From assembly GCF_001704415.2 (NCBI RefSeq), contig NC_030811.1:124001-188000 (forward strand): 64,000 nt of DNA. The letters run 5' to 3'. This DNA comes from Capra hircus. Lineage: Eukaryota; Chordata; Mammalia; Artiodactyla; Bovidae. The position numbers and the translations under genes are program-made. The notes below the pieces were generated by a model. That model was not told the origin of the DNA. It ran no database searches and saw only the letters and a list, made by a program, of their open reading frames with translations. Shown here piece by piece: positions 34,315-46,974 of the stretch; the first letter of the stretch is position 1, and every line of letters starts with the position of its first letter.

Positions 34315-37300
34315 TTCTGTGTACAGTTCTTTTGTCTCCTTAGGTGAGTTTATCCCGAGATATTTAATTCTTTTTGTTGCAATGGTGAATGGGACTGATT
34401 CCTTAATTTCTCTTTCTGACTTTTCATTGTTAGTATATAGAAATGCAAGCGCTTTCTGTGTGTTGATTTTGTATCCTGGAACTTTGCTAAAGTCACTGAT
34501 TAGCTCTAGTAATTTTCTGATACTATCTTTAGGATTTTCTGTGTACAGTGTCATGTCATCTGCAAACAGTGAGAGCTTTACTTCTTTTCTGATCTGGATT
34601 CCTTTTATTTCTTTTTCTTCTCTGATTGCTGTAGCTAGGACTTCCAGAACTACGTGAACAACAGTGGTGGAAGTGGACACCCTTGTCTTGCTCCTGATCT
34701 TAGAGGGAATGCTTTCAGGTTTTCACCACTGAGAATAATGTTTGCCGTAGGCTTATCATATATGGCCTTTACTATGTTGAGGCAGGTTTATTCTACGCCC
34801 ATTTTTTGGAAGAGTTTTAATCATAAATGGGTGCTGAATTTTGTCAAAGGCTTTTTCTGCTTCTATTATCATATGCTTTTTATCTTTCAGTTTGTTAATA
34901 TGGTGTATCATATTGATTGATTTGTGTATATTGAGGAAGCCTTTCATCCCTGGAATAAACCCAGCTTGATCATGGTGCATGAGCTTTCTGATGTGTTGCT
35001 GAATTCTGTTTGCTAATGTTTTGTTGAGGATTTTTACATCTATGTTCATCAGTGATATTGGCCTGTGGTTTTCTTTTTGGTGTTATCTTTGTCTGGTTTT
35101 GGTATCAGGGTGCTGCTGGCCTCGTAGAATGTATTTGGAAGTGTTCCTTCCTCTGCAATTTTTTGAAAGAGTTTTAGAAGGATAGGCATTAGCTCTTCTC
35201 TAAATGTTTGATGGAATTCTCCTGTGAAGCCATCTGGTCCTGGGCTTTTGATTTTGGGGGAGATTTTTGATCACAGCTTCAATTTCAGTGCCTGTAATTG
35301 GGTTGTTCATAATTTCTGTTTCTTCCTGGTTCAGTCTTGGAGGGTTGAGCTTTTCTGAGACTGTCCATTTCTTTCAGGTTATCTATTTTATTGCCATATA
35401 GCTGTTCATGACAGTCTCTTATAATCCTTTGTGTTTCTGCATTGTCTGTGGAAACCTCTCCTTTTTCATTTCTAATTTTGTTGATTTTATTCTTCCCTCT
35501 TATTTTCTTGATGAGTCTGGCTAAAGCTTTGTCAATTTTGTTTATCTTCTCAAAGAATCAGCTTTTAGTTTTATTGATCTCTACTATTGTTTCTTTCATT
35601 TCTTTTTCATTCACTTCTGCTTGGATCTTTATGATTTCTTTCCTTCTACCAATTTTGGAGGGGTCTGTTCTTCTTTTTCCAGTTGTTTAAGGTGTGAAGT
35701 TAAGCTGTCTACTCGATGTTTTCCTTGTTTCTTGAGGCAGGATTGTATTGCTATACACTTCCCCCTTAGGACTGCTTCACTGCATCCCATAGGATTTGAG
35801 TTGCCGTGTTTCCATTGTCATTTGTTTCTAGAATTTTTTTTATTTCCCTTCTGATTTCTCCAGTGACCCATTGGTGATTTAGAAGCAGCTTGTTTGGTCT
35901 CCATGTGTTTGCGTTTCTTACACTTTTTTTCTCGTAATTGATGTCTAGTCTCACAGCATTGTGGTCAGAGAAGATGCCTGATATGATTTCAGTTTTCTTA
36001 AATTTTCTGAGGTTTGATTTGTGACACAAGATGTGTTCTATACTGGAGAGTGTTCCTTGCGCACTTGAGAAGGTGGTGTGCTCTTCTGCATTTGGATGGA
36101 GTGTTCTGGAGATATCAGTGAGATCTCTCTCATCTAAGGCATCATTTAAGGCCTGTGTTCCTTACTAATTTTCCATCTTGATGCTCTGTCCATTGGCGTG
36201 AGTGGGGTGTTAGGGTCTCCTACTGTTATTGCGTTACTATCAATTTCTCCTTATATGTCTGTTATGAAAGAAATCAAGACATAAACAGATGGAGAGATAT
36301 TCCATATTCCTGGGTAGGAAGACTCAATACTGTGAAAATGACTATACTACCAAGTGCCATCTACAGATTTAATGTGATCCCTATGAAATTACCAATGGCA
36401 TTTTTTCACAGAACTAGAATAATAAATTTCACAGTTCTTATGGAAACACAAAAGACCCCAAATAGCCAAAGCTATGAGAAAAGAAGAATGGAACTGGAGG
36501 AATCAACCTTCCTGACTTCAGGTTATACCACAAAGCTACAGTCATCAAGACAGTATGGTACTGCTGTACCATACTGATATACAGACCAATGAAACAAGAT
36601 AGAAAGCCCAGAAATAAACCCATGCACCTATGGCTACCTTATTTTTGACAAAGGAGGCAAGAATATACAATGGGGCAAAGAGAGCCTCTTCAATAAATGG
36701 TGCTAGGAAAACTGGACAGCTACATGTAAAAGAATAAAATTAGAACACTTCCTAACACCATTTACAAAGATAAACTCAAAGTGGTTTAAAGACCTAAATG
36801 TAAGACCAGAAACTATAAAACTCTTAGAGGAAAACACAGGCAGAACCCTTGATGACATAAATCAAAGCAAGATCCTCTATGACCCACCTCCTAGAATAAA
36901 AATAAAAACAAAAGTAAACAAGTGGAGATTCAACCAGTTCATCCCAAAGCAGATCAGTCCTGGGTGTCCATTGGAAGGACTGATGTTGAGGCTGAAACCT
37001 GATGCAAAGAGCTGACTCATTTGAGAAGACCCTGATGCTGGGAAAGATTGAGGGCAGGAGGAGAAGGAAGGGGACGACAGAGGATGAGAGGGTTGGATGG
37101 CATCACTGACTCAATGGCATGGGTTTGAAGGACTCCAGCAGTTCGTGATGGACAGGGAGGCCTGGCATGCTGCAGTTCATGGGGTCACAAAGAGTCGGAC
37201 ACGACTGAGTGAACTGAACTGAAACAAGTGGGACCTGATTAAACTTAAAAGCTTTTGCACAGCAAAGGAAACTATAAACAAGGTGTAAAGACAACCCTCA

Positions 37301-38362
37301 GAATGGGAGAAAATAACAGCAAATGAACCAACTGACAAAGGATGAATTTCCAAAATATACAATCAGCTCATACAACTCAGTACCAGAAAAACAAACAACC
37401 CGATCAGAAAGTGGGAAAAAGACCTAAACAGACGTTTCTCCAAACAAGACATGCAGATGGCTAACAAACACATGCAAAGATGCCCAACATCGCTCATTAT
37501 TAGAGAAATGCAAATCAAAACTACAGTGAGATATCACCTCACTGGTCAGAATGGCCCTCATCAAAAAGTCTACAAACAATAAATGCTGGAGAGGGTGTGG
37601 AGAAAAGGGAGCACTCTTGCACTGTTGGTGGGGATGTAAACTGATACAGCCACTGTGGAAGACGGTATGGAGATTCCTTTAAAAACTAGGAATAAAACCA
37701 CCATATGACCCAGCAATCCCACTCTTAGGCATATACCCTGAGGAAACCAAAATGGAAAGAGACACTTGTATCCCACTGTTCACTGCAGCACTATTTACAA
37801 CAGCTGGAACGTGGAAGCAACCTAGACGTCCATCGACAGATGAAGGGATAAGAAAGCTGAGGCACACATACACAGTGGAATATTACTCAGCCATCAAAAG
37901 GAGCACATGTGAGTCAGCTCTAATGCGGTGGATGACCGAGAACCTAGTGTGCAGAGTGAAGTGAGTCAGAAAGACACAGATAAATACTGTAGTCTAACGC
38001 ATATATACGGAATCTAGGAAAATGGTGCTGAAGAATTTATTTCCAGGGCAACAGTGGAGAAATAGACATAGAGAATAGACTTTGGACATGGGGAGAGGGG
38101 AAGAGAGGGTAACATACGAAAGTGTTACATGGAAACTTACATTACCATATGTAAAATAGATAGCCAATGGGAATTTGCTCTATGTCTCAGAAAACTCAAA
38201 CAGAGGCTCTGTATCAACCTAGGGGGGTGGGATGGAAGGGAAATGGGAGGGAGTTTCAAAAGGGAGGGGATATATGTATACCTATGGCTGATTCATGTTG
38301 AGGTTTGACACAAAACAGCAAAATTCTGTAAAGCAACTATCCTTCAATAAAAATTAATTTTA
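34315..38362 (+). mobile_element. Younger L1 with inverted 5' part (twin-primed)
   Basis: Positions 34315-36264 are antisense ORF2 (endonuclease end to RT; the minus strand encodes 'LFADDMTLYTENPKDS' in 34264-34680). Positions 36265-38362 are sense, from just after that point through the 3' UTR to an A-rich tail. A perfect 19-bp duplication flanks the whole (34296-34314 and 38363-38381, AAAAATCAGAGCAAAAATC). The two blocks are almost adjacent in the element, with roughly 20 nt lost. A BovB is nested at 36926-37221. 5'-truncated and inactive. Confidence 0.9.
36926..37221 (+). mobile_element. Short BovB nested in the younger L1
   Basis: This is a 296-bp 5'-truncated BovB 3' end inserted in L1. 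It has a 10-bp duplication, AAACAAGTGG, at 36916-36925 and 37222-37231. Removing it restores the L1 text AAACAAGTGGGACCTGATTA. Confidence 0.93.
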
Positions 38363-39082
38363 AAAAATCAGAGCAAAAATCAATGATATGGAAAATAGGA
38401 AATTAATAGAAAAAAATCAAAGAAACCCCAAAGCTGTTTTTTTGCAAAAATCAATAAAATTTATACGCTTCAGGGCAAGTTAATTCTTAGACTAAACTAA
38501 AGAGAGAAACACAAATTACTAATATCAGAAGTGAAAAAGAGGACACCACTATTGATTCCATAGACATTAAAAGGATAACAAATACTAGGAGGAATTCTGT
38601 GCCCACAAGTGTGATAGCTTAGATGAGATGAACAAATTTCTTGAAATACACAATCTACCAAAACTCACATAAAGAGAAACATATAATCTAAATAGTCCTA
38701 TATCTGTTAAATAAGCTGAATCAATAATTAATACTCTTCTAATACAAAAAAGCACCAGGTCCAAATGGATTGCCTGGTAAAGTCTATCATTTAAGAAAGA
38801 AAGGTTACAAATTCTCTACAATCTCTTCCAGAAAATAGAAGTAAAGTAAATATTCCTAACTCATTTATTTCCTTAATACCAAAACTAGATAAAGACATTG
38901 TAAGTAAAGAAAATTAGACTAAGATCACTCATGAACACAGATGCAGAAATATTCAACAAAAATATTAGCAAATGAAAGTCAACAGTATATAAAAAGATTA
39001 TGCACTTCAAAAAACTGAGATTTATTCCAGGTATACAAAGCTTGAACATTTGAAAATGAGTTAATATAACTTATCACATCAA
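38363..39082 (+). mobile_element. Old L1, piece 2 (ORF2)
   Basis: Continuation of the element from 33120, resuming at the duplicated 19-bp site. AT-rich ORF2 sequence with many stops, ending at the CACATCAA site used by a SINE. Confidence 0.85.
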
Positions 39083-39299
39083 TGGGCTTCCTCAGTGACT
39101 CAACGGCAAAAATCCACCTGTCTTGCAGGAGATGTGGGTTCAGCCCCTGGGTTGGGAAGCTCCCCTGGAGAGGGAAATGGCAACCCACTCCAGCATTCTT
39201 GCCTGGGAAATCCTATGGGTGGAGGAGCCTGGCAGCCTACAGTCCATGGGGTCGCAAAAGCTTTGGACACAACTTAACAGCTAAACAATAACAACAAAC
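39083..39299 (+). mobile_element. Bov-tA-type SINE in old L1
   Basis: A sense SINE from GGGCTTCCTCAGTGACTCAA to a tail of AACAATAACAAC. An 8-bp duplication, CACATCAA, lies at 39075-39082 and 39300-39307. Confidence 0.92.
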
Positions 39300-40865
39300 C
39301 ACATCAACAGGCCGAAGAAGAAAAATTACATTCTCACATAAAGTAGATGCAGAAAAAGTATTTAAGAAAACCCAGCTCCCATTCATGATAAAAATTCTCA
39401 ACAAAGTAGGAATGCAGGAGAGCTTCCCAATTTAATACAGAAAACCTGGGGGGAAGAAACCTGCAGCCAGCATTATACTTACTGGTCAGAAACTAGATGC
39501 TTTCCTGCTAAGACCAGAAACCAGGTAAGGATGCCACCCCTCACCTCTCCTATTCAGCATCGCACTGGAAGTCCTAGCGAATGCAGCAAGACCAGGGAGA
39601 AAAGGAATACAGATCCGGAATGAATACATGAAGCTGCCGTTTTCACAAATGACATCACTGCCTATGTAGAAAGTCCCAAAGAATCAACAACAACAAAAGA
39701 TCTCTTGAAACCAATACGTGATCACAAGGTTGCAGGAAACAAGCTTAGCATACAAAACTCAGTGTTTCTTATATACCAGTAACACGCAATGGGGACTGAG
39801 AAATAAAGACACAAAATACCACTAACATTAGCACAAAAATAACCATGAACTACTAGATGTAAGTCTATAAATCAAAACAAAATACGTACAAGATCTGCAT
39901 GAGGAAAGCTACTCACATAAACAGAATTCTGATGAACTAAACCAAAGGAGAACTAAATGAATGGAGAGAGATCCTATGTCCATGGACAGGAAAACTTGAT
40001 AAAGTCAAGATGTCAGTTCTTTCCGAATTAACCTATGGATTCACTGCAATCCCAATTTAAATCTCAGCAAATTATCTGGATGTGGACAAACTGATTCTAA
40101 GATCTATATATGGAGACACAAAAGACTCAGGATAGCCAACACAATATTGAAAAAGAAGAACCAGATCAGAGGACTAATACCACCAGACTTCACAACTTAC
40201 TAGACATCTTCAGTGATCAAGGCCACGTGATATTGGCAAAGAAATAGACTAATAGATCAGTGAAACAAAATAGAGAACCCAGAAATAGGCCCTCGTAAAC
40301 ACAGTCAACTGATCTTTGACAGTTGAGGAGCAAAAGCAATGCACATGAGTCTTTTCAGAAAATGTTGCCGGAACAACTGAATATCCACAGGCAAAAAAGT
40401 GAGTCTGGATGCTAATCTTACACCTTTCACAAAAATTAACTCAAAATGGATCATAGATGTAAATGAAAAATGCAAAACTATGAAACTTCTAGGAGATAAA
40501 TAGGAGAAAATCTTGGTGACCTTCAGTTTAGACATGACACCAAAAGCATAAATCAAGAAAGGAACAGTTGATAAGTGAGTTTTTATTAAAATTAAAAATG
40601 TCTGCTCTGAGAAAGACACTGTTAAGAGAATGAGAAGACTGGGAGACAATATTCACAACCACTTATCTGATAAAAGATTAGAATCTAAAATGTGCAAAAG
40701 GTTCCCAAAATTCAGCTTAAGAAAACAGACGAAGCGATTTTTAAAAAGCAATAAGAGATGGGAATAAGCACTTCACCGAGTTTAATTAGACAGACAACAG
40801 ATAAGCGTGTGAAAAATATTTCACCTCTCATGCCATCAGGGAAATGCAAATTAAAAGAACGAGAT
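39300..40865 (+). mobile_element. Old L1, piece 3 (ORF2 RT and C-terminal region)
   Basis: Continues from CACATCAACAGGCCGAAGAA. It includes 'CTATTCAGCATCGCACTGGA' and ends at 'AAATTAAAAGAACGAGAT', where a BovB is inserted. Frames are heavily disrupted. Confidence 0.85.
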
Positions 40866-42328
40866 TATTGCTGTTCAGTCTCCAAGTCACGCCAGACCTT
40901 TTGTGACCCCATGGACTGTAGTACACCAGGCTCCCCTGTCCTCCGCTATCTCCCAGAGTTTGTTCAGATTCATGTCCACTGAGTTAATGGTTAATACTAT
41001 GTACCCACCTGATGCTCTCCTACCCCTTTCTCCTCCTGCCCTCAATCTTTCCCAGTATCAGGGTCTTTCCCAATGAGTTATCTCTTCTCACCAGGTGGCC
41101 AAAGTACTGGAACTTCAGCTTCAGCATCAGTTCTTCCAATGAATATTCAGGGTTGATTTCTTGTAGGATTGACTGGTTTGATCTCCTTGCAGTCCAAGGG
41201 ACTCTCAAGAGTCTTATCCAGCACCACAATTTGAAAGCATCAATTCGTTGGCTCTCAGCGATCTTTATGGTCCAACCCTCATATCCATACATGGGAATCC
41301 GCAGCTTTGGTGACATGGGCCTTTGTCAGCAAAGTAATGTCCCTGCTTTGTAATGCATGGTCTAGGTTTGTCACAGCTTTTCTTCCATGAGAAAGCATCT
41401 CAATTTTGTGGCTGCAGTCACCACCTGCAATGATTTTGGGGCCCAAGAAGATAAAATCTGCCACTGTTTCTACTTTTTCTCCTTCCATTTGCCAGGAAGT
41501 GATGGGACCAGATGTCATGATCTTAGTTTTTTTTCATGTTGAGTTTCAAGCCAACTTTTTCACTCTCCTCTTTCACCCTAATGAGCAGGCTCTTCAGTTC
41601 CTCTTCACTTTCTGCCATTAGAGTGGTATCATCTGCATATCTGAAGCTGTTGATATTTCTCCTGGCAATCTTGATTCCAGCTTGTGATTCATCCAGCCCA
41701 GTGTTTCACATGGTGTACTCTGTACAGAAGTTAAATAAGCAGGGTGACAATATGCAGCTTTGTTGTAGTTCTTTCCCAATTTTGAACCAGTCAGTTGTTC
41801 CATGTTCTAATTGTTGCTTCCTGACCTGCATATAGATTTCTCAGGAGGCAGGTAACGTGGTCTGGTATTTGCATCTCTTTCAGAATTTTCCACAGTTTGT
41901 TGTGATCCACACAGTCAAAGGCTTTAGCATAGTCAATGAAGCAGAAGTAGATGTTTCTCTGGAATCACCTTGCTTTCTCTATGATCCAACGAATGTTGAC
42001 AATTTGATCTCTGGTTCTTCTTCTGCCTTTTTAAATCCAACTTGTACATCTGGAAGTTCTCAGTTCATATACTGCTAAAACCTGGCTTGAAAGATTTTGA
42101 GCATAACCTTATGAGCATGTGAAATGAGTGCAATCATATGGTAGTTTCAACATTCTTTAATGTTGCTCTTCTTTGGGATCTGAATGAAAACTGACCTTTT
42201 CCTATCCTGTGGCCACTGCTGAGTTTTCCAAATTTGCTGGCATGTTGAGTGCAGCACTTTAATAGCACCATCTTTTAGGATTTTAAATAGCTCAGCTGGA
42301 AATCCATCACCTCCACTAGCTTTATTCA
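40866..42328 (-). mobile_element. BovB in old L1
   Basis: A 5'-truncated antisense BovB runs from its 3' end at 40866 to the region upstream of the RT. The YADD-coding stretch survives near 41630-41640, but the frame is broken. A probable imperfect target duplication is ttaaaagaacgaga (40851-40864) against ttaagagagagaga (42329-42342). Confidence 0.9.
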
Positions 42329-42365
42329 TTAAGAGAGAGAGAGAGACACTACTATACGAACACTG
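42329..42365 (+). mobile_element. Old L1, piece 4 (short)
   Basis: Only about 35 bp of L1 text ('GAGACACTACTATACGAACA', matching the L1 GAGATACCACTACACAC region) remain between the BovB and the next SINE. The GA-rich start may have expanded as a microsatellite. Confidence 0.65.
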
Positions 42366-42578
42366 TTGTTGTTCAGTTGCTGTGTCTGACTCTAGTGACC
42401 CGATAGACTGGAGCCCACCACGCTCTTCTGTCCACACGGTTTTCCAGGCAAAAATACTGGAGTGGGTAGCCGTTTCCTTCTCTAGGGGATCTTCCCAACC
42501 TTCCCAACCCAGGGATCAAACCTACATCTTCTGCATAAGCAGGCAGATTCTTTACCTCTGAGCCATTTGGGAAGCCCA
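42366..42578 (-). mobile_element. Bov-tA-type SINE in old L1
   Basis: Antisense SINE from GTTGTTGTTCAGTTGCTGTG to 'CTCTGAGCCATTTGGGAAGC'. It contains a small internal duplication of TTCCCAACC near 42492-42510. Confidence 0.9.
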
Positions 42579-42833
42579 TTCAAACATTAGAACGTTCAAA
42601 ATCCAGAGCACTGACCTCACTGAACATTGGTGAGGACGTGAAGCAGCAGAAACTCTCATTCATTGCTGGCAAGAATGCAAAATGGTGCAGCCACTTTGGA
42701 AGAGTTTGGCATTTTCTTATAAAAGCAAATATAGGCTTGCCATACAATTCAGCAGCTACCCCCCTCAGTAGTTATCCAAATCAGGGGAAAACTTATGTCC
42801 ACATAAAAACATGCTCAGCAATGTTTTTAGCAG
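42579..42833 (+). mobile_element. Old L1, piece 5
   Basis: L1 ORF2 3' region with 'CTCTCATTCATTGCTGGCAA' and 'GCAAAATGGTGCAGCCACTT'. It ends at the TTTTAGCAG site used by another L1 insertion. Confidence 0.85.
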
Positions 42834-43068
42834 GTTTCTTTCTTTCTTTCTTTTTGGGTTTTTTTTTCGCGGGGGGGGGGGGGGGTTGTTTATTTATTTT
42901 TTTTTTTTTTTGCAGTATAGTTAATTACATTGTTGCATTAGTTTCCGGTTTACAGCAGAATGATTCAGCTATGCATACATACATATATTCTTTTCCATAT
43001 CTTTCCCATTATAATTTATTACAAGATATTGACTATAGTTTCCTGTGCCACACAGTAGGACTGTGTTG
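42834..43068 (-). mobile_element. L1 3' UTR insertion in old L1
   Basis: Starts with a T-rich tract, which includes a run of G, and continues as the antisense ruminant L1 3' UTR ('GTTTACAGCAGAATGATTCA', TTCCTGTGCCACACAGTAGG). A 9-bp duplication, TTTTAGCAG, lies at 42825-42833 and 43069-43077. Confidence 0.85.
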
Positions 43069-43310
43069 TTTTAGCAGCTTTATTCACAATGGGAGGAAAC
43101 TGGGACGTCCTTCAGTAGGTGAGTGGAGAGATGAACTGTGGTGCACACAGATACTGGGAAATTATTCAGCTCTAAAAATAAATGAGCTGTCAAGCCTCCA
43201 AAAGACATGGAGGAACCTTAGATGCTTGTTTTTAAGTGAAAGTAGCCAATCTGAAGAGGCTGCAAACTATCTGAACCAACTCCATGCCATTCTGGGGAAA
43301 AAACCGCGAT
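43069..43310 (+). mobile_element. Old L1, piece 6
   Basis: Resumes with TTTTAGCAGCTTTATTCACA and continues through 'GAAATTATTCAGCTCTAAAA' to about 43300, the end of L1 ORF2. The 3' end of the old L1 is worn away. Confidence 0.8.
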
Positions 43311-44975
43311 GACCGTGGACCGTGAGCCTCAGTGGACAGCGACACCAGCTCCTCAGCCTACCGACGTGCCACTGTGCAACAGGGTGCTAACACAGGCGAG
43401 TGTGCGCAGGGTGGTGGATGGAGCGACTGCGTGCTTCCCTGTGAACGCGCGCTGCTCGAAAAAAAAGTCTGTTTACAAGACCGCAACCTTCCAGGGGCGT
43501 CCTCCACACCGCGCCTCACTTCCTCTCCTCTTGGGAACACCCGAGGGCAGGTCTCTCCCCAGATGTTTCTGAAGGCCCCCTGGCCGCAGAGCTGAGAGTG
43601 ATGTCAGACATCGGAGACAGCTCAGCTCATCATGTCAGTGTGTGAGCCCAAAGACCAACACAGCTCTGATCAAGTCCCCGTGTTTAAATCGAGGGGCTGG
43701 ACCATCCGCAGGGTGTGTGACCCGAGGCCCGTAAGTCCCAGCTCCGGGCCCAGCTCTGGGCCCACCTCCGGGCTGAGTCGCAGCAGGGCCCGAGGGAAGC
43801 ATTCTCAGAGGTGAGGGGCCCAGGGCTCAGCACTCCCTTCTCCAGGAAGGAGCGCGGAGCGCTTCCGCACCGCAAACCGAGCGGAGCTCAGCCCGCGTCC
43901 TCCGTGGGGGCAGGCCGGCTGAGCCTGGCCGCCCGCCCGCAGAGTCCCGGGAGGACGCTGTCCTGGCAGCCGCTGCTTCCCCGTTTGGCAGAGCACAGGA
44001 TGGCTTGTGTCCTCATTAGCCTGAGGAGGACCATCTTGAGAGTCTCCTCCCGGAGAGGACCGTCTGGGGAGGGAGGCTGATCCCAAGCAAAGGACCGCCT
44101 CTGGGAGCAGCAGGCGTCCTGAGAGGCGGCCTCGCTGCTGGCGAGGAGGGCGCCGGTCAGGAGGGGCCCCAGCTCTGCCAGGAAGTGGCGCTGCCTGACC
44201 CCCACCCGCCCTCTGAGCCTGGGGGACCCCCAAGCCTCAAAAGGGCCAGAGGTGGAGCAGGAAAGAAAAGACGCCGCCCGCCCCACCCTGCCCACTGCTG
44301 CCCAGCTCTGTCTGCTGTCCGGCCCTCCTGCGGACTCAGAGCCTTCCCTGCGGCCGGCAGAGGACAAAGCTCCTTAACCTCAGGCTCGGGGCCTGATCCA
44401 GAACCGAGCTGCAGGAGAGACCTTTGAACCTAAAGGAAGTGGGGCGCTTTGCCATCCGAGTGCTGGGCTTTTTCATAGCTGGAAAGGAAAGCATCACCAG
44501 CAAAGGGCCCAGGACTGCAGGCATCAGGCAGGGGTGCAGTTGTAAGGGAGCTTGGCCCTAATTAATCCCCCTCACAGGACAAGTCGGTTATGGTTGAAAA
44601 TAGGAGGGGCTGGAAACCACCCGGGGCAAATGAGCCAGTCAAGCAGGTCCCTGACCTGTCCTGAGGCCCCAGCGCAGACTGCCAGTGTTGGCCTGGGCAG
44701 CAGAGAGCCCCCATGGGGTCACAGGGGCACACCCCTGAGGCAGCACGTCACATCAGTACACTTGAAAAATGTCTGTGAAGGCTTTCCCAGGCTGGTATTT
44801 GATTTTATCTTCACCATCATTTTGAGAAGTAGGCTGAGCACATATTAGGAATTCCACCACAGCCTGGGGATCTAACTCAGTCTGATATTCCAACCACACA
44901 TGGGGCACCCGTTCTGTGCTGCAGGCAGCCGGGGTGCTATGGCACCCAGGAGTCAGGGTACCCTATGCCTACGGG
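43311..44975. other. GC-rich unassigned sequence
   Basis: No gene is supported. CpG density rises at 43840-44300, possibly a weak CpG island. Overlapping open frames on both strands (43805-44427) have no domain and are probably GC-driven. Confidence 0.4.
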
Positions 44976-45287
44976 AGCCAGGACGCAGCAAAGAAACATG
45001 CTCTAAGTCTGCTTCCAGGAACCCAGGAGGCACGGGCCAGGGTTCGAGCTCCGGAGAGTGCTCCCTGCCACCTTGGCAGAGCCAGGACGCAGCAAAGAAA
45101 CATGCTCTAAGTCTGCTTCCAGGAACCCAGGAGGCACGGGCCAGGGTTCAAGCTCCGGAGAGTGCTCCCTGCCACCTTGGCAGAGCCAGGACGCAGCAAA
45201 GAAACATGCTCTAAGTCTGCTTCCGGGAACCCAGGAGGCACGGGCCAGGGCTCGAGCTCCGGAGAGTGCTCCCTGCCACCTTGGCAG
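44976..45287 (+). repeat. Tandem repeat, 3 x 104 bp
   Basis: Three copies of a 104-bp unit start at 44976, 45080 and 45184, each with AGCCAGGACGCAGCAAAGAA. They differ by only a few substitutions (for example GGGTTCGAG, GGGTTCAAG and GGGCTCGAG), so the expansion is recent. No SINE or LINE similarity is seen in the unit. Confidence 0.97.
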
Positions 45288-46974
45288 AGACTTCCTGCTG
45301 GCCGCATCTTCGGACTCCCTGTCTTTTTTAGCAGGAGGAAGAAGTAAACTTTTACTGAAGTCTAGTCTAGCAGCTTTCAAAGGACGCAAAAAGAGGGACA
45401 CAGGTGACTGCTTCGTTTCTTTGTAGGTATGAGTTAAAAATGCACCTGAGGGTGGGGGCATGTCCCCTCCCCCCAAGCAGATCTAGATGGAACAGAAGGA
45501 CCAGGCAGCCTCAGAGTCAGGTGGTTGCGAAGCTTCTGTCCCCCTTTGAACAAAATATAAAGTAACAGCATGGCATGTATTTCTGAAGCAATCTCACTTG
45601 CTCCTGATTGCAAAGGCCTCACTGAATAAGTAGGTTTCCAGGCTTCTGGCGTGCAGGCTGGCACACCAGGAGCCAGCTAGCTTCCACCAACACACAAAGC
45701 TCAGCCTGGACACTCAGGGACGCAGCAGAGTGGGAGTGGTGACAGGCAGGGTGTCCAGGCAGGAGGGTGGGGAAGGCAACTGAAAAGGGTCTCACCGGCC
45801 TGGCCCCTCCTGGGGCCTCGGGACACAGGCAAGCAGGTGGGGCCCCGAGCCACTAGGTCCCAGTCAGGAGAGGCCCAGGAGGGGGAGGCAGGGGTCAGGT
45901 CCTGGAGACCAGGGTCCGGAGCAAGGACCCACGGGCATCAGCATAGCCCCGCCAGGGGGCTGCCACGCCTCAGGGCACCAGTGCCAGGGGTCTAGAGACA
46001 GGACCACCCACCCCACGCATCAGACACCCACAGAGGAGCCCCTCTCCCCACCAGCCCTGAGGACACACAGACCTCCCCCTGAAGGGGGAAGTGGAAAAAT
46101 TCCTGAAAGAATGGGCATTCACCCAGGAGAAACAGAGTAACCTTCAACTGACACATTAAGTACCACCCATCCCAACATCAGTTTTGAACAAGAACAGTAA
46201 GTCAGGATATAAAGAACTTTGTGCTGTGTATTCGCAGTGTGTTAACATTTTCAGTCCTGTGTGATTCAGGTTTTGCTCTCCACGGAGTGAAGACTGTTCT
46301 TCAGGCCCTCGGCCTCCCAAGGTGACCCTCTCCCTTACACAACCCTGGCCCTCAGGCCTCTGCCCAGGCGCCCCCTGCGGTGGAGATGCCTGCCCCACCA
46401 TCCCCGTCTCTCACTCTCCACCGTGTTTCATTTACACATTCACTTCTCTCGGCCCCTCCTCCCCCCATCTGTCTGCATCTTGCGCTTATCACACTTTTTC
46501 TGCACATCAGTCCCCCTTCTCTGGACCACAAACTCCTATAGAGGGAGACAGTGTGTCTTGCCTGCCCCTGAAGCAGCTAACGTTTAAGCCATGGAATTTA
46601 CATACGTATGAATGGTCTACATTCTCGGCAACCCTCTAGGTGAGGGGCAGGTGTCAGCTTTCTCATTTACAAGGGCACTTGGCCCAAAGTTCATGGCTTG
46701 TCCAGCTTCAAATAGTGAGTAAAAAAAAATGTCTGTCAAGTTGCATCCAGAATGGTCAAGTTTCCAGATCCCAAGCTGCATAGCATACCCGGAGTCCAGA
46801 TCCCGTCTCTGCTACTGATTCCCGCGCCCCACCCCCAGACAGAAGGACAGACGGTAGGTGACCACGACGAACTGATAGATCGATAGGTGATGGGCAGAGG
46901 ACAGAAAAACATGAAAACTCCCGGCTTCATTTTCCATTCCTAGCACCTTTCCGTTTGCCGAGTAGCAACCAGCT
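45288..46974. other. Upstream flank of VIPR2, unassigned
   Basis: No coding region is recognised. It is mostly GC-rich (45.7-46.1 kb) with a less GC-rich part at 46.1-46.9 kb. Confidence 0.4.

Noticed and set aside
34315..38362. Two independent L1 insertions in opposite orientation
   Set aside because: The blocks are nearly contiguous in the element and share one perfect 19-bp target duplication at the outer ends, so one twin-primed insertion is simpler.
44976..45287. CRISPR-like or regulatory array
   Set aside because: The units are contiguous 104-bp direct repeats without spacers in a mammalian genome; a simple tandem duplication explains them.
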